Below the pieces are notes generated by a model. It was given only the letters and a program-made list of their open reading frames with translations. It was not told the DNA's origin and did not search any database. A DNA stretch of 64,000 nucleotides from the NCBI GenBank assembly GCA_964574335.1, contig CAZNNH010000008.1, positions 17,707-81,706 on the forward strand, given 5' to 3'. This DNA is from CAZNNH01 sp964574335 (GTDB lineage Bacteria; Acidobacteriota; Vicinamibacteria; Fen-336). The translations under genes and the position numbers were made by a program. This document shows, piece by piece, positions 40,413 to 47,407 of this stretch; the first letter of the stretch is position 1, and each line of letters opens with the position of its first letter.

Positions 40413-41399
40413 TCAGCCCAGCCGCCGCGCCAGCTGCTTGGCGAAGTAGGTCAGGATGATGTCGGCGCCGGCCCGCCGGATCGAGAGGAGCGCCTCGAGG
40501 GCCACCCGCTCCTCGTCGAGCCAACCCCTCTCGCCGGCGGCCTTGATCATCGAGTACTCGCCGGAGACGCTGTACGCCGCCACCGGCACGTCGAAGCGCT
40601 CCCTCACCCGCCAGATCACGTCCAGGTAAGAGAGCGCCGGCTTGACCATCACCACGTCGGCGCCCTCGGCGATGTCGGCCTCGACCTCGCGGAGCGCCTC
40701 ACGGGCGTTGCCCGGGTCCATCTGGTAGCCCCGCCGGTCGCCGAAAGCGGGCGCCGACTCGGCCGCCTCCCGGAACGGACCGTAGAAGGCCGACGCGTAC
40801 TTGGCCGCGTAGGAGACGATCACGACGTCGGAGCGGCCGGCGTCGTCGAGGGCCCGGCGGATCGCCGCCACCCGCCCGTCCATCATGTCGGAGGGGGCCA
40901 CCACGTCGGCGCCCGCCGTCGCGTAGGCGACGGCGGCCCGGGCCAACAGCGGGAGCGTGCGGTCGTTGTCGACGTGGGTCCGGCCGTCGGGTCCCTGGCG
41001 GAGCGGCCCGCAGTGGCCGTGGCTGGTGTACTCGCACATGCAGACGTCGGCCCACAGCGACAGCTCGGGGAGCTCGGCGCGGATCGCCCGCAGCGCCCGC
41101 GGCACCACGCCGCCCTCGGCGTAGGCGCCGGTGCCCTCCGGGTCCTTGCTGGCGGGGATGCCGAACAGGATCACCCCCGGCACGCCGACCTGCCACAGCT
41201 CCCGGCACTCGTCGACCACCCGGTCCACGCTCATCTGGGCGCACCCCGGCATGGCCGAGATCGGCCGCGTCACGCCTTCGCCTTCGCAGACGAAAAGCGG
41301 GGCGATCAGGTCGTCGGGTCTGAGCGACGTCTCGCGTACGAGCCGGCGCAGCGTCTCGTTGCGCCGCAGGCGGCGGGGGCGGTGAGTGGGGAAGCTCAT
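40413..41399 (-). CDS. hemB: Delta-aminolevulinic acid dehydratase (porphobilinogen synthase)
   Basis: A 328-residue enzyme that condenses two 5-aminolevulinate molecules into porphobilinogen. The two Schiff-base lysines are K200 (SYAAKYASAFYGPFR) and K253 (VMVKPALSYLD). The cysteine-rich DVCMCEYTSHGHCG shows a zinc-dependent type. The ATG at 41399 follows GAGGAG by eight bases and gives a standard N-terminus. It lies 16 nt after the hemC stop. Confidence 0.96.
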   Translation of the reverse strand: MSFPTHRPRRLRRNETLRRLVRETSLRPDDLIAPLFVCEGEGVTRPISAMPGCAQMSVDRVVDECRELWQVGVPGVILFGIPASKDPEGTGAYAEGGVVPRALRAIRAELPELSLWADVCMCEYTSHGHCGPLRQGPDGRTHVDNDRTLPLLARAAVAYATAGADVVAPSDMMDGRVAAIRRALDDAGRSDVVIVSYAAKYASAFYGPFREAAESAPAFGDRRGYQMDPGNAREALREVEADIAEGADVVMVKPALSYLDVIWRVRERFDVPVAAYSVSGEYSMIKAAGERGWLDEERVALEALLSIRRAGADIILTYFAKQLARRLG

Positions 41400-41415
41400 G
41401 GCCGGACTCCTCGCT

Positions 41416-42396
41416 TCAGGCTCGCTCCTCGGGGCTCGGGAGGCTGATGGTGTCACGTCCAGAGGCGGCGCGCACGCCCTCCAGGATCCGGTCGGCCCCC
41501 TCGGCGATGAGCCGATTGGCCAGAGACTCGCCGAGGTGACGGGCATCGTTCCTGGAGACGACCTCGGCCGTCTCTTCCCCGCTCACGACCTGCTCGCCGT
41601 CGAGACCGGCCACCAGCCCCCGCAGCCTCAAGAGGCGTCCCTCCCAGGTGGCCAGGGCGCCAATGGGGACCTGGCATCCGCCTTCCAGCCGGCCGAGCAG
41701 GCCACGCTCCGCGGCAGTGGCCAGGTGGGTGGGCCGATGATCGAGGACCTGGAGCCAGGGGCGAGCGCTCGGGGCGACCTCTCGCGCCTCGACGCCGATG
41801 GCCCCCTGGCCCACCGCCGGGAGCATCGCCTCCGCGTCGATCGTCTCGGTGATCCGCGAGCCGAGGCCGAGCCGTAGCAGCCCGGCCCGAGCCATCACGA
41901 CAGCGTCGTAGTCTCCCTGATCCAGCTTCGACAGGCGGGTGGGCACGTTGCCCCGCAGGTCCCGCACGTCCAGGTCGGGGCGCCGGAGAAGGAGCTGCGC
42001 CCGACGGCGCAGCGACGAGGTGCCGATCCGGGCACCCTCCGGCAGCTCGTCGAGCCGATGGCCGGCCGGGCAGACCAGGGCGTCGCTCGGATCCTCGCGC
42101 TCCAGCACCGCGCCGAGCCCCAGGCCCCGTGGTACCTGGGTGGGAAGGTCCTTGAGGCTGTGGACGGCGACGTCGATGGCGCCTTCGAGCAGGCGCTCCT
42201 CCAGCTCCTTGGTGAACAGCCCCTTGTCTCCAATCTTGGCCAGGGGCGTGTCCAGGATCCGGTCGCCGGTGGTGTGCACCACCACCCGCTCGGCGGCGAG
42301 GCCGGCCCCGGCCAGCAGCTCGATCACCCGGTCCGCCTGCCAGAGCGCGAGCCGGCTGCCCCGGGTGCCGACCCGTAGCGGCGTCTCAGTCGCCAT
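41416..42396 (-). CDS. hemC: Porphobilinogen deaminase (hydroxymethylbilane synthase)
   Basis: A 326-residue enzyme that joins four porphobilinogens into hydroxymethylbilane on a dipyrromethane cofactor attached to C241 (EGGCQVPIGA). The N-terminal RVGTRGSRLALWQA and the DVRDLRGNVPTRLSKLD arginine block are typical. The ATG lies inside the end of hemA (11-nt overlap) after CCGAGGCGGAG. The next enzyme of the path, HemD, is not encoded nearby. Confidence 0.96.
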   Translation of the reverse strand: MATETPLRVGTRGSRLALWQADRVIELLAGAGLAAERVVVHTTGDRILDTPLAKIGDKGLFTKELEERLLEGAIDVAVHSLKDLPTQVPRGLGLGAVLEREDPSDALVCPAGHRLDELPEGARIGTSSLRRRAQLLLRRPDLDVRDLRGNVPTRLSKLDQGDYDAVVMARAGLLRLGLGSRITETIDAEAMLPAVGQGAIGVEAREVAPSARPWLQVLDHRPTHLATAAERGLLGRLEGGCQVPIGALATWEGRLLRLRGLVAGLDGEQVVSGEETAEVVSRNDARHLGESLANRLIAEGADRILEGVRAASGRDTISLPSPEERA

Positions 42397-43684
42397 GCTC
42401 CGCCTCGGTGTCGGCCCCGTCGGCGACGCCGCTCAGCCCGAAGAGCTCGCGCACCGCATCCAGGCGGTCCAGGCCCTGCTCGGTGCCGAGGTCGATCTCC
42501 TTGATCAGCGTGGTGGGGCGGTGCAGCAGCTTGTTGATCAGGGCCTTGGTGAGCCGCTCCACCCGCTCCTGCTCCGGGGCCGAGAAATGGCGCAGGCTCT
42601 TGCTCACCTCCTCTCTCCGCACCCGTTCGTACTGCTCGCGCAGCGCCCGCACCACCGGGGCGGCCCCCAGCCCGTTGAGCCAAGCGAAAAACCGGTCGAC
42701 CTCTTCCTCGACGATCGCCTCCACCCTCGGCACCTCGCCCTGGCGACGGGCCAGGTTGCCATCGACGATGGTGCGCAGCGCGTCGATCGGGTAGAGGAAG
42801 ACGTTGTCGCGGCGCCCGGCCGCCTCCTCGATGTCCCGGGGGATGGCCAGGTCGACCAGCAGCAGCGGCCGCCTCGGCCGCTCGGCCATCACCGCCTGGA
42901 CCATCGCGTCGGAGATGATGGGCTCCGCCGATCGCGTCGCGCACAGGACCACGTCGGCCTGAGGCAGGGCCTCCGAAAGCCCGGCCAACGGGAGCACCTG
43001 GGCGGAAAGCTCCTGGGCCACCTTCTGCGCCCGCTCCAGGGAGCGGTTGGCGATCAGCAACGCCGCCGGATGCTGCTCGGAAAAGTGGCGGGCCGCCAGG
43101 CTGCCGGTCTCGCCGGCGCCCACCACCAGCACTCGCCGTCCGTCGAGCTGACCAAAGACCTTGATGGCCAGGGACACCGCCGCCGAGGCCACCGACACGC
43201 TGCCGGCCCCGATCTCGGTCTCGGCCCGCGACCGCTTGCCGGCGTGGATCGCCGCCGCCAGCAGGCGCTCGAGCAGCAGACCGGCGGTCCCCGACTCCAG
43301 GGCCATCGCGTAGGCGGCCTTGACCTGGCCCAGGATCTGCATCTCGCCGAGCACCATCGAGTCGATCCCGCTCGTCACCCGCAGGAGCTGGCGCACCGCC
43401 TCGCGGCGCCTCAGCAGATAGCGATGATCCCCGGGGGCCAGCAGGTCGGCCCCTTTCGCCGCCATCAACCGGGAGCGGATCTCCTGCTCGCCCGCTTCCG
43501 GGTCGGGGGCCAGGGCGTACACCTCGGTGCGGTTGCAGGTGGAGAGGATCATCGCCTCTTTGACCGCGGGAGAGGCGCCCAGCGCGCCCAGGGCGTGGTG
43601 GGTCTCCTCGGGCGTGAACGAAAGCCGCTCGCGCAGATCAACCGGCGCGGTACGGTGGTTCACCCCGAGAAGCAGCAGCTCCAA
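42386..43684 (-). CDS. hemA: Glutamyl-tRNA reductase
   Basis: A 432-residue NADPH-dependent enzyme that starts the C5 heme pathway, reducing glutamyl-tRNA to glutamate-1-semialdehyde. The N-terminus LGVNHRTAPVDLRERL and the catalytic C50 in ILSTCNRTEVYA are diagnostic; the NADPH domain holds VLVVGAGETGSLAARHF, and a C-terminal dimerisation helix follows. It sits 7 nt after the ccsA/hemX-like gene. The partner aminotransferase gene hemL is not in the window. Confidence 0.96.
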   Translation of the reverse strand: MELLLLGVNHRTAPVDLRERLSFTPEETHHALGALGASPAVKEAMILSTCNRTEVYALAPDPEAGEQEIRSRLMAAKGADLLAPGDHRYLLRRREAVRQLLRVTSGIDSMVLGEMQILGQVKAAYAMALESGTAGLLLERLLAAAIHAGKRSRAETEIGAGSVSVASAAVSLAIKVFGQLDGRRVLVVGAGETGSLAARHFSEQHPAALLIANRSLERAQKVAQELSAQVLPLAGLSEALPQADVVLCATRSAEPIISDAMVQAVMAERPRRPLLLVDLAIPRDIEEAAGRRDNVFLYPIDALRTIVDGNLARRQGEVPRVEAIVEEEVDRFFAWLNGLGAAPVVRALREQYERVRREEVSKSLRHFSAPEQERVERLTKALINKLLHRPTTLIKEIDLGTEQGLDRLDAVRELFGLSGVADGADTEAEHGD

Positions 43685-43691
43685 GTGGGCC

Positions 43692-44516
43692 TCACTTGAA
43701 CACGACGTGGAACGAGTCCGGCCACAGCCGGGCCACCACCGCCGCGATCACCAGCAGCACGAAGGCCAGAAGCGACGCGCCGATGGTCCGCCGCGGGCTG
43801 AGCCGCAGGCCGCGGTCCAGGAACAGGACCGCCGCATAGACGAGGAAGACCGCGACCGTCAGCAGGAACTTGGGGTCGGAGCGGAACTTCGGGAACTCCG
43901 ACTGGGCCCAGATGCTGCCGTTGACGATGGTCAGCGCCAAGAACACCACCCCCACGGTGACCGCGCGCTGGCTCATCCGGTGGAGCGTCTCCAGGGGCGG
44001 CAGGCGCTGGTAGATCAAGCCGAAGCGGCTGGCCTTGAGCTCGTGGTAGAGCATCAGGAAGAGCACGCCGTAGACCGCCGAGACGGCAAAGGCGGCGTAG
44101 CCGATCACCGCGCTGATGGTGTGGGCCACGAACAGCGGGCTCTTGAGCACGTCCGGGAAGGTCCTGGAACCCTGGATGAACGCCGAGGAAAGGAGCTGGA
44201 GCAGCAGCGGAAGCGAGACCACGAAAAGCCCCGTCTCGAGCACCTTGGTGCGCCGCTCCACCCACAGGTAGGTGAGGGAGACGGCGAACGCGACCGAGCT
44301 CAGCACCTCGGGCGGGGTGGCCAGCGGCACGTGCCCGAACCGCAGGGTGAGCGCCAGCAGGAAGAGGGCGTGCACCGACACCGCCCCGTTCATCAGCCGG
44401 CGGGCGCCGCAGGCGGCCAGCGGGTCCCGCTTGAAAAAGTCCAGCGCGTACGCGGCCACCGCCAGCGCGTACAGGGTCGGAAGCACGGTGCCGAGGAGCT
44501 TGATCGCTGAGTCCAA
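43692..44516 (-). CDS. Cytochrome c assembly/HemX-like membrane protein
   Basis: A 274-residue protein with eight predicted membrane helices of the CcsA/CcmC/HemX type. Features include SPLFVAHTISAVIGYAAFAVSAVYG and NGSIWAQSEF, akin to the tryptophan-containing region near heme-binding histidines of this group; conserved histidines occur in SVHALF and VAHTIS. It may guide heme or regulate HemA, as HemX does in other bacteria. The start is a TTG at 44516 after GGGAGTAGAGAAGA. It is the first gene of the heme run. Confidence 0.82.
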   Translation of the reverse strand: MDSAIKLLGTVLPTLYALAVAAYALDFFKRDPLAACGARRLMNGAVSVHALFLLALTLRFGHVPLATPPEVLSSVAFAVSLTYLWVERRTKVLETGLFVVSLPLLLQLLSSAFIQGSRTFPDVLKSPLFVAHTISAVIGYAAFAVSAVYGVLFLMLYHELKASRFGLIYQRLPPLETLHRMSQRAVTVGVVFLALTIVNGSIWAQSEFPKFRSDPKFLLTVAVFLVYAAVLFLDRGLRLSPRRTIGASLLAFVLLVIAAVVARLWPDSFHVVFK

Positions 44517-44830
44517 TCTTCTCTACTCCCGGAGGGGCCTACGGCCGCAGGCCGTTCGAAGGGTCGGCGGGCGGTGTCCCCGGCCGGCGGGACGCCTCGG
44601 CTGGGCCCGATGCCGGCGGGTCCTAGGGCATCGAGCGCCGCGGCCATCGGGACGCCCTCCCGTTCTCGGCGCCTTCACCGGTGCGGTCAGCGACACGTTC
44701 CGCCGTGAGTCTGCCGAGCCACCCCCACCAAGTCATCGTAGCGCAACCCGCAGGCGGTGTCGCCCTGGGCCGCGATCCGCGGCCCCAAGCGCCCGCGGGC
44801 GCCAAGACGGCCGCGATGACCGGGTCTGGA
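44517..44830. other. Intergenic region between the heme cluster and vapC
   Basis: These 314 nt hold no convincing gene. On the minus strand TACGAT (44735-44740) could be the -10 box of the heme operon, giving a leader of about 210 nt with several GC stems but no riboswitch I recognise. A compact hairpin lies at 44767-44785. Confidence 0.45.
44767..44785 (-). terminator. GC-rich hairpin downstream of vapC
   Basis: GGGCCGCG-ATC-CGCGGCCC is a perfect 8-bp stem with a 3-nt loop, 46 nt past the vapC stop. No U-run follows, so termination is only possible. Confidence 0.35.
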
Positions 44831-45226
44831 TCAGGCCGTCCCTGGCTTCGCCACCTCGACCCGCAGGTCCGGGATGCCCGCGAAGTCGCGGGCGTTGCGA
44901 GTCAGGAGCACGGCCCCGTGGGCAGCCGCAGTCACGCCGATCGCCACATCGGCGGCGCGCTTGCGAGGCGATCCGAGACGGCGGAAGGCCTCGGCCGCCA
45001 GCCCGGCGGTCCGCTCCGAGAAGACCACCACGCCGTCCTCGCCCAGCAACGAGCGAGCCACCGCGAGCTGCTCGGGGGTACGGGGCCCGCGAGAGAACTC
45101 GTACCACGCGATGGCGCTCATCTGGAGCGTGGCGTCGGAGTCGGCCAGGGAGTGAAGCCGCCGTCGCTCCGGTCCGGTGGCCGAGAGCGCGTAGATCAGG
45201 AAGTCGGTATCGAGGTGATAGCGCAT
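44831..45226 (-). CDS. vapC: PIN-domain ribonuclease toxin (VapC type)
   Basis: A 131-residue PIN domain. Acidic metal ligands appear in YHLDTDFLIYAL (first Asp), YEFSRG (Glu), and RAADVAIGVTAAAHGAVLLTRNARDFAGIP (later Asp residues). VapC toxins cut RNA, often tRNA or rRNA. The ATG overlaps the stop of the antitoxin gene (ATGA). Reading upstream in this frame is shadow sequence. Confidence 0.88.
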   Translation of the reverse strand: MRYHLDTDFLIYALSATGPERRRLHSLADSDATLQMSAIAWYEFSRGPRTPEQLAVARSLLGEDGVVVFSERTAGLAAEAFRRLGSPRKRAADVAIGVTAAAHGAVLLTRNARDFAGIPDLRVEVAKPGTA

Positions 45227-45480
45227 CAGAAGCCCTGGTCTTCGGCCTTGAGCCGTTTCACCTCGGCGAGAGGATCGTTGTCTTTGAAGAGGTCCTCCAG
45301 CCGGCGCAGGGTCCGGACCCGCTCCCTTCGCCGCTCCCGAGACGGCCCAAGCTCCGCGTCGCGCTGCCGGATCAGCGCCCGGCGGGTGGCCTCGGAGAGA
45401 GAGCAGCCGTACTTGTGGGCGAGCTGCCGAGCCGCCTCCCGTGCCTTCTCGTCGAGGACCAGCGTGGTTCGTGACGCCAC
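45226..45480 (-). CDS. vapB: Antitoxin with ribbon-helix-helix N-terminus (VapB type)
   Basis: An 84-residue protein: a beta strand plus two helices (SRTTLVLDEKAREAARQLAHKYG, SLSEATRRALI) that fit a DNA-binding ribbon-helix-helix, then a basic/acidic tail (RERRRERVRTLRRLEDLF) for toxin binding. The GTG start has no ribosome site; a -10-like box ends 6 nt upstream, so a leaderless message is likely. The palindrome TATGCATA overlaps that box and could be the autoregulatory operator. Confidence 0.82.
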   Translation of the reverse strand: MASRTTLVLDEKAREAARQLAHKYGCSLSEATRRALIRQRDAELGPSRERRRERVRTLRRLEDLFKDNDPLAEVKRLKAEDQGF

Positions 45481-45484
45481 AACT

Positions 45485-45515
45485 TATGCATAGCATGGTT
45501 ATGGCAGTGCTGCAA
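45485..45515 (-). promoter_or_regulatory. vapBC promoter with overlapping palindrome
   Basis: On the minus strand TTGCAG (45510-45515), a 17-bp spacer, and TATGCA (45487-45492). The palindrome TATGCATA (45485-45492) covers the -10 box. Confidence 0.45.
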
Positions 45516-45573
45516 CGTGATCCCGGGGCCGCGGCCCAGCCGCTTTGTCACACCTGTAGGCTCACCCACGGTC

Positions 45574-45579
45574 TACAAT
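45574..45579 (+). promoter_or_regulatory. Probable -10 element of the ClpX-like gene
   Basis: TACAAT ends 6 nt before the GTG used as start. No matching -35 is found at 16-18 bp. Confidence 0.35.
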
Positions 45580-45585
45580 GCCGGC

Positions 45586-46716
45586 GTGGCCGGCCTCCCC
45601 ACCCCGACTGTCATCGCCGCCGCTCTCCGCTCCCAGGTGATCGGGCAGGAGGAGGCGATCCGCGAGATCTCGGTGGCGCTGGCCAAGAAGCTGGCCGGGC
45701 TCAACGTCGGCAACGTGCTGCTGATCGGCTCCTCGGGCTCCGGCAAGACCACGCTGATGCACGCGGTGGAAGGCTACCTGGCCTCGAACCCGGCCCTGGC
45801 TTCCCGCTCCACGGTGGTGCGGGTCCACGCCAACATCCTCGGGGAGGAGGCCGAGCGGGGGCACCCCGCCGAGAAGCTGCTCCGGCGCCTCCTGGACCGG
45901 GCTCGCCAGCAGCTCGGCCCGGACGCCCCCGCCGAGCGCCTGCTCGACCGGACCGCCCATGGCCTGGTCTTCATCGACGAGGTGGACAAGATCCGGGCGG
46001 TGGTGGGCTCCCGCCCCAGCGTGGCCGGGATCCGCGCCCAGGAAGCGCTGCTGACCCTGATCGAGAACGAGTCGGTCCCGTTCACGCTGCCGGAGTGGGC
46101 GGGCGGCGGCACCGTCAACCTCGACTCGCGCTCCCTGCTCTTCGTCTGCGCCGGCGCCTTCGAAGGGCTCTACGACGCGGTGCTCCACCGGGTCACGGAG
46201 GGGCGCGACAAGGGAGCCCTGAAGCCGGTGACGGTGGTCGACGACGACGGCCGGGCTCGCGAGGAGCTCCCCTTCTCGCTCGGCGAGTGGCTCAAGAGCG
46301 AGGACCTCTTCGAGTACGGTGTCACGCCCCAGTTCCTCTCCCGCTTCGACGCGGTGATCCTGCTGCAGCCGCTCGGCCAGGACGAGCTGCTGCGGATCTT
46401 CAAAGAAGGCGAGGACTCGGGACTGCGCCAGTCACAGCGCTACTTCGCCGCCTTCCGGCTGAGCCTCGAGGTCACCGACGGAGCCGCGCGACGGATCGCG
46501 CAGGCGGCGGCCCGCCAGCCGCGGCTCGGCGCCCGGGCCCTGAAGGAGGTCTTCCGGCGCATCGTCAGGCCGCTCGAGTTCGACCCCCGCGCCCAGGCCG
46601 GACCCGACGGCGTGGTCCGGATCGACGTGCCGCAGGTGGCCGAGGCGCTGGCCCGAGACCGCAAGGAGCTCTCGGGGACCTCCGAGGTCTCGGGCTGGCT
46701 TCCGCCGCCTTCCTAG
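45586..46716 (+). CDS. ClpX-like AAA+ ATPase without zinc finger
   Basis: A 376-residue AAA+ protein related to ClpX: Walker A GSSGSGKT (48-55), Walker B VFIDEVDK (D131, E132), and the C-terminal domain with LGARALKEVFRRIVRPLEF. It lacks the N-terminal zinc-binding domain of ClpX. The segment between the Walker motifs reads ANILGEEAERG where ClpX has the pore loop GYVG, so peptide translocation may not occur, and no IGF/LGF loop for ClpP docking is evident. The GTG at 45586 is chosen because the conserved region begins soon after and TACAAT precedes it by 6 nt. The substrate is unknown. Confidence 0.8.
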   Translation: MAGLPTPTVIAAALRSQVIGQEEAIREISVALAKKLAGLNVGNVLLIGSSGSGKTTLMHAVEGYLASNPALASRSTVVRVHANILGEEAERGHPAEKLLRRLLDRARQQLGPDAPAERLLDRTAHGLVFIDEVDKIRAVVGSRPSVAGIRAQEALLTLIENESVPFTLPEWAGGGTVNLDSRSLLFVCAGAFEGLYDAVLHRVTEGRDKGALKPVTVVDDDGRAREELPFSLGEWLKSEDLFEYGVTPQFLSRFDAVILLQPLGQDELLRIFKEGEDSGLRQSQRYFAAFRLSLEVTDGAARRIAQAAARQPRLGARALKEVFRRIVRPLEFDPRAQAGPDGVVRIDVPQVAEALARDRKELSGTSEVSGWLPPPS

Positions 46717-46732
46717 CTTCAGCTACGGAACG

Positions 46733-47137
46733 CTATCCGCGGTAGCGCGCGTCGCCGAAGCCGAGGATCGGGTAGAAGACGAACGGCAGCACGATCATCC
46801 CGACCGCGAAGCCGGCGCCCTTCCCGAACTTGTCGGCCAGCGCCAGCGTCACCAGGATCGCCGCCACGAAGTTCACGAACGGGATCAGGAAGAGGATGAA
46901 CCACCAGAGCGGCTTGTCCACGATCTTGAGCAGCACCACCAGGTTGTAGATCGGGACGATCGCCGCCCAGCCCGGCTCTCCGGCCTTGGCGAACACCTTC
47001 CAGGCGGCCACCAGCATCAGCAGGGCGACGGCCAGCCAGATCAGGAACAAGCCCATCCCGACGACGCCGGCGATCGCGCCGGTGCCGTCGCCACCACCGT
47101 ACTCCTGAAACGCCAGCGCGACCAGTAGACTCTGCAC
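46733..47137 (-). CDS. Small membrane protein (DUF5684-like)
   Basis: A 134-residue protein with about four membrane helices (GVVGMGLFLIWLAVALLMLVAAW; GWAAIVPIYNLVVLLKIV; FILFLIPFVNFVAAILVTLALA; AVGMIVLPFVFYPILGF). The block KAGEPGWAAIVPIYNLVVLLKI is characteristic of DUF5684-type proteins often mislabelled signal peptidase I. The function is unknown. The GTG start follows a G-rich ribosome site (GGGGGGTGA). Confidence 0.8.
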   Translation of the reverse strand: MQSLLVALAFQEYGGGDGTGAIAGVVGMGLFLIWLAVALLMLVAAWKVFAKAGEPGWAAIVPIYNLVVLLKIVDKPLWWFILFLIPFVNFVAAILVTLALADKFGKGAGFAVGMIVLPFVFYPILGFGDARYRG

Positions 47138-47289
47138 GCGTCACCCCCCGGAGCTCGCGGCCCCTTGTCGTTTGTCTGTGGACGGAATCCAAGCATTCTG
47201 GCGCGCCGCGTTTGCGAACGCAACCGGAAAGTCGCAACGGGTGGGGCCGTCTCACCTGGCCGGCAGGGCCACCTGTCGCCCTGGCGCTT

Positions 47290-47318
47290 TTCGCAGATCC
47301 CCCCGCCGAACGTATAGT
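47290..47318 (+). promoter_or_regulatory. Probable promoter of the AlkP-family gene
   Basis: TTCGCA (47290-47295), a 17-bp spacer, TATAGT (47313-47318), about 90 nt before the ATG at 47408. It lies in the 270-nt divergent gap between two genes, where nothing else is seen. Confidence 0.5.
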
Positions 47319-47407
47319 AACGGCAGCATGCGACACAGGTCCCGAGAGCCGACCCCAGGCTGGCCCTCCGCCGGTCGTCGCGAGGTCACTCCATCGAGCG
47401 GAGACCG

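Noticed and set aside
44623..44736. A short tryptophan-rich leader peptide (MTWWGWLGR) before the heme operon
   Set aside because: Its ATG overlaps the proposed -10 box, there is no ribosome site, and no attenuator hairpins with alternative pairing are evident.
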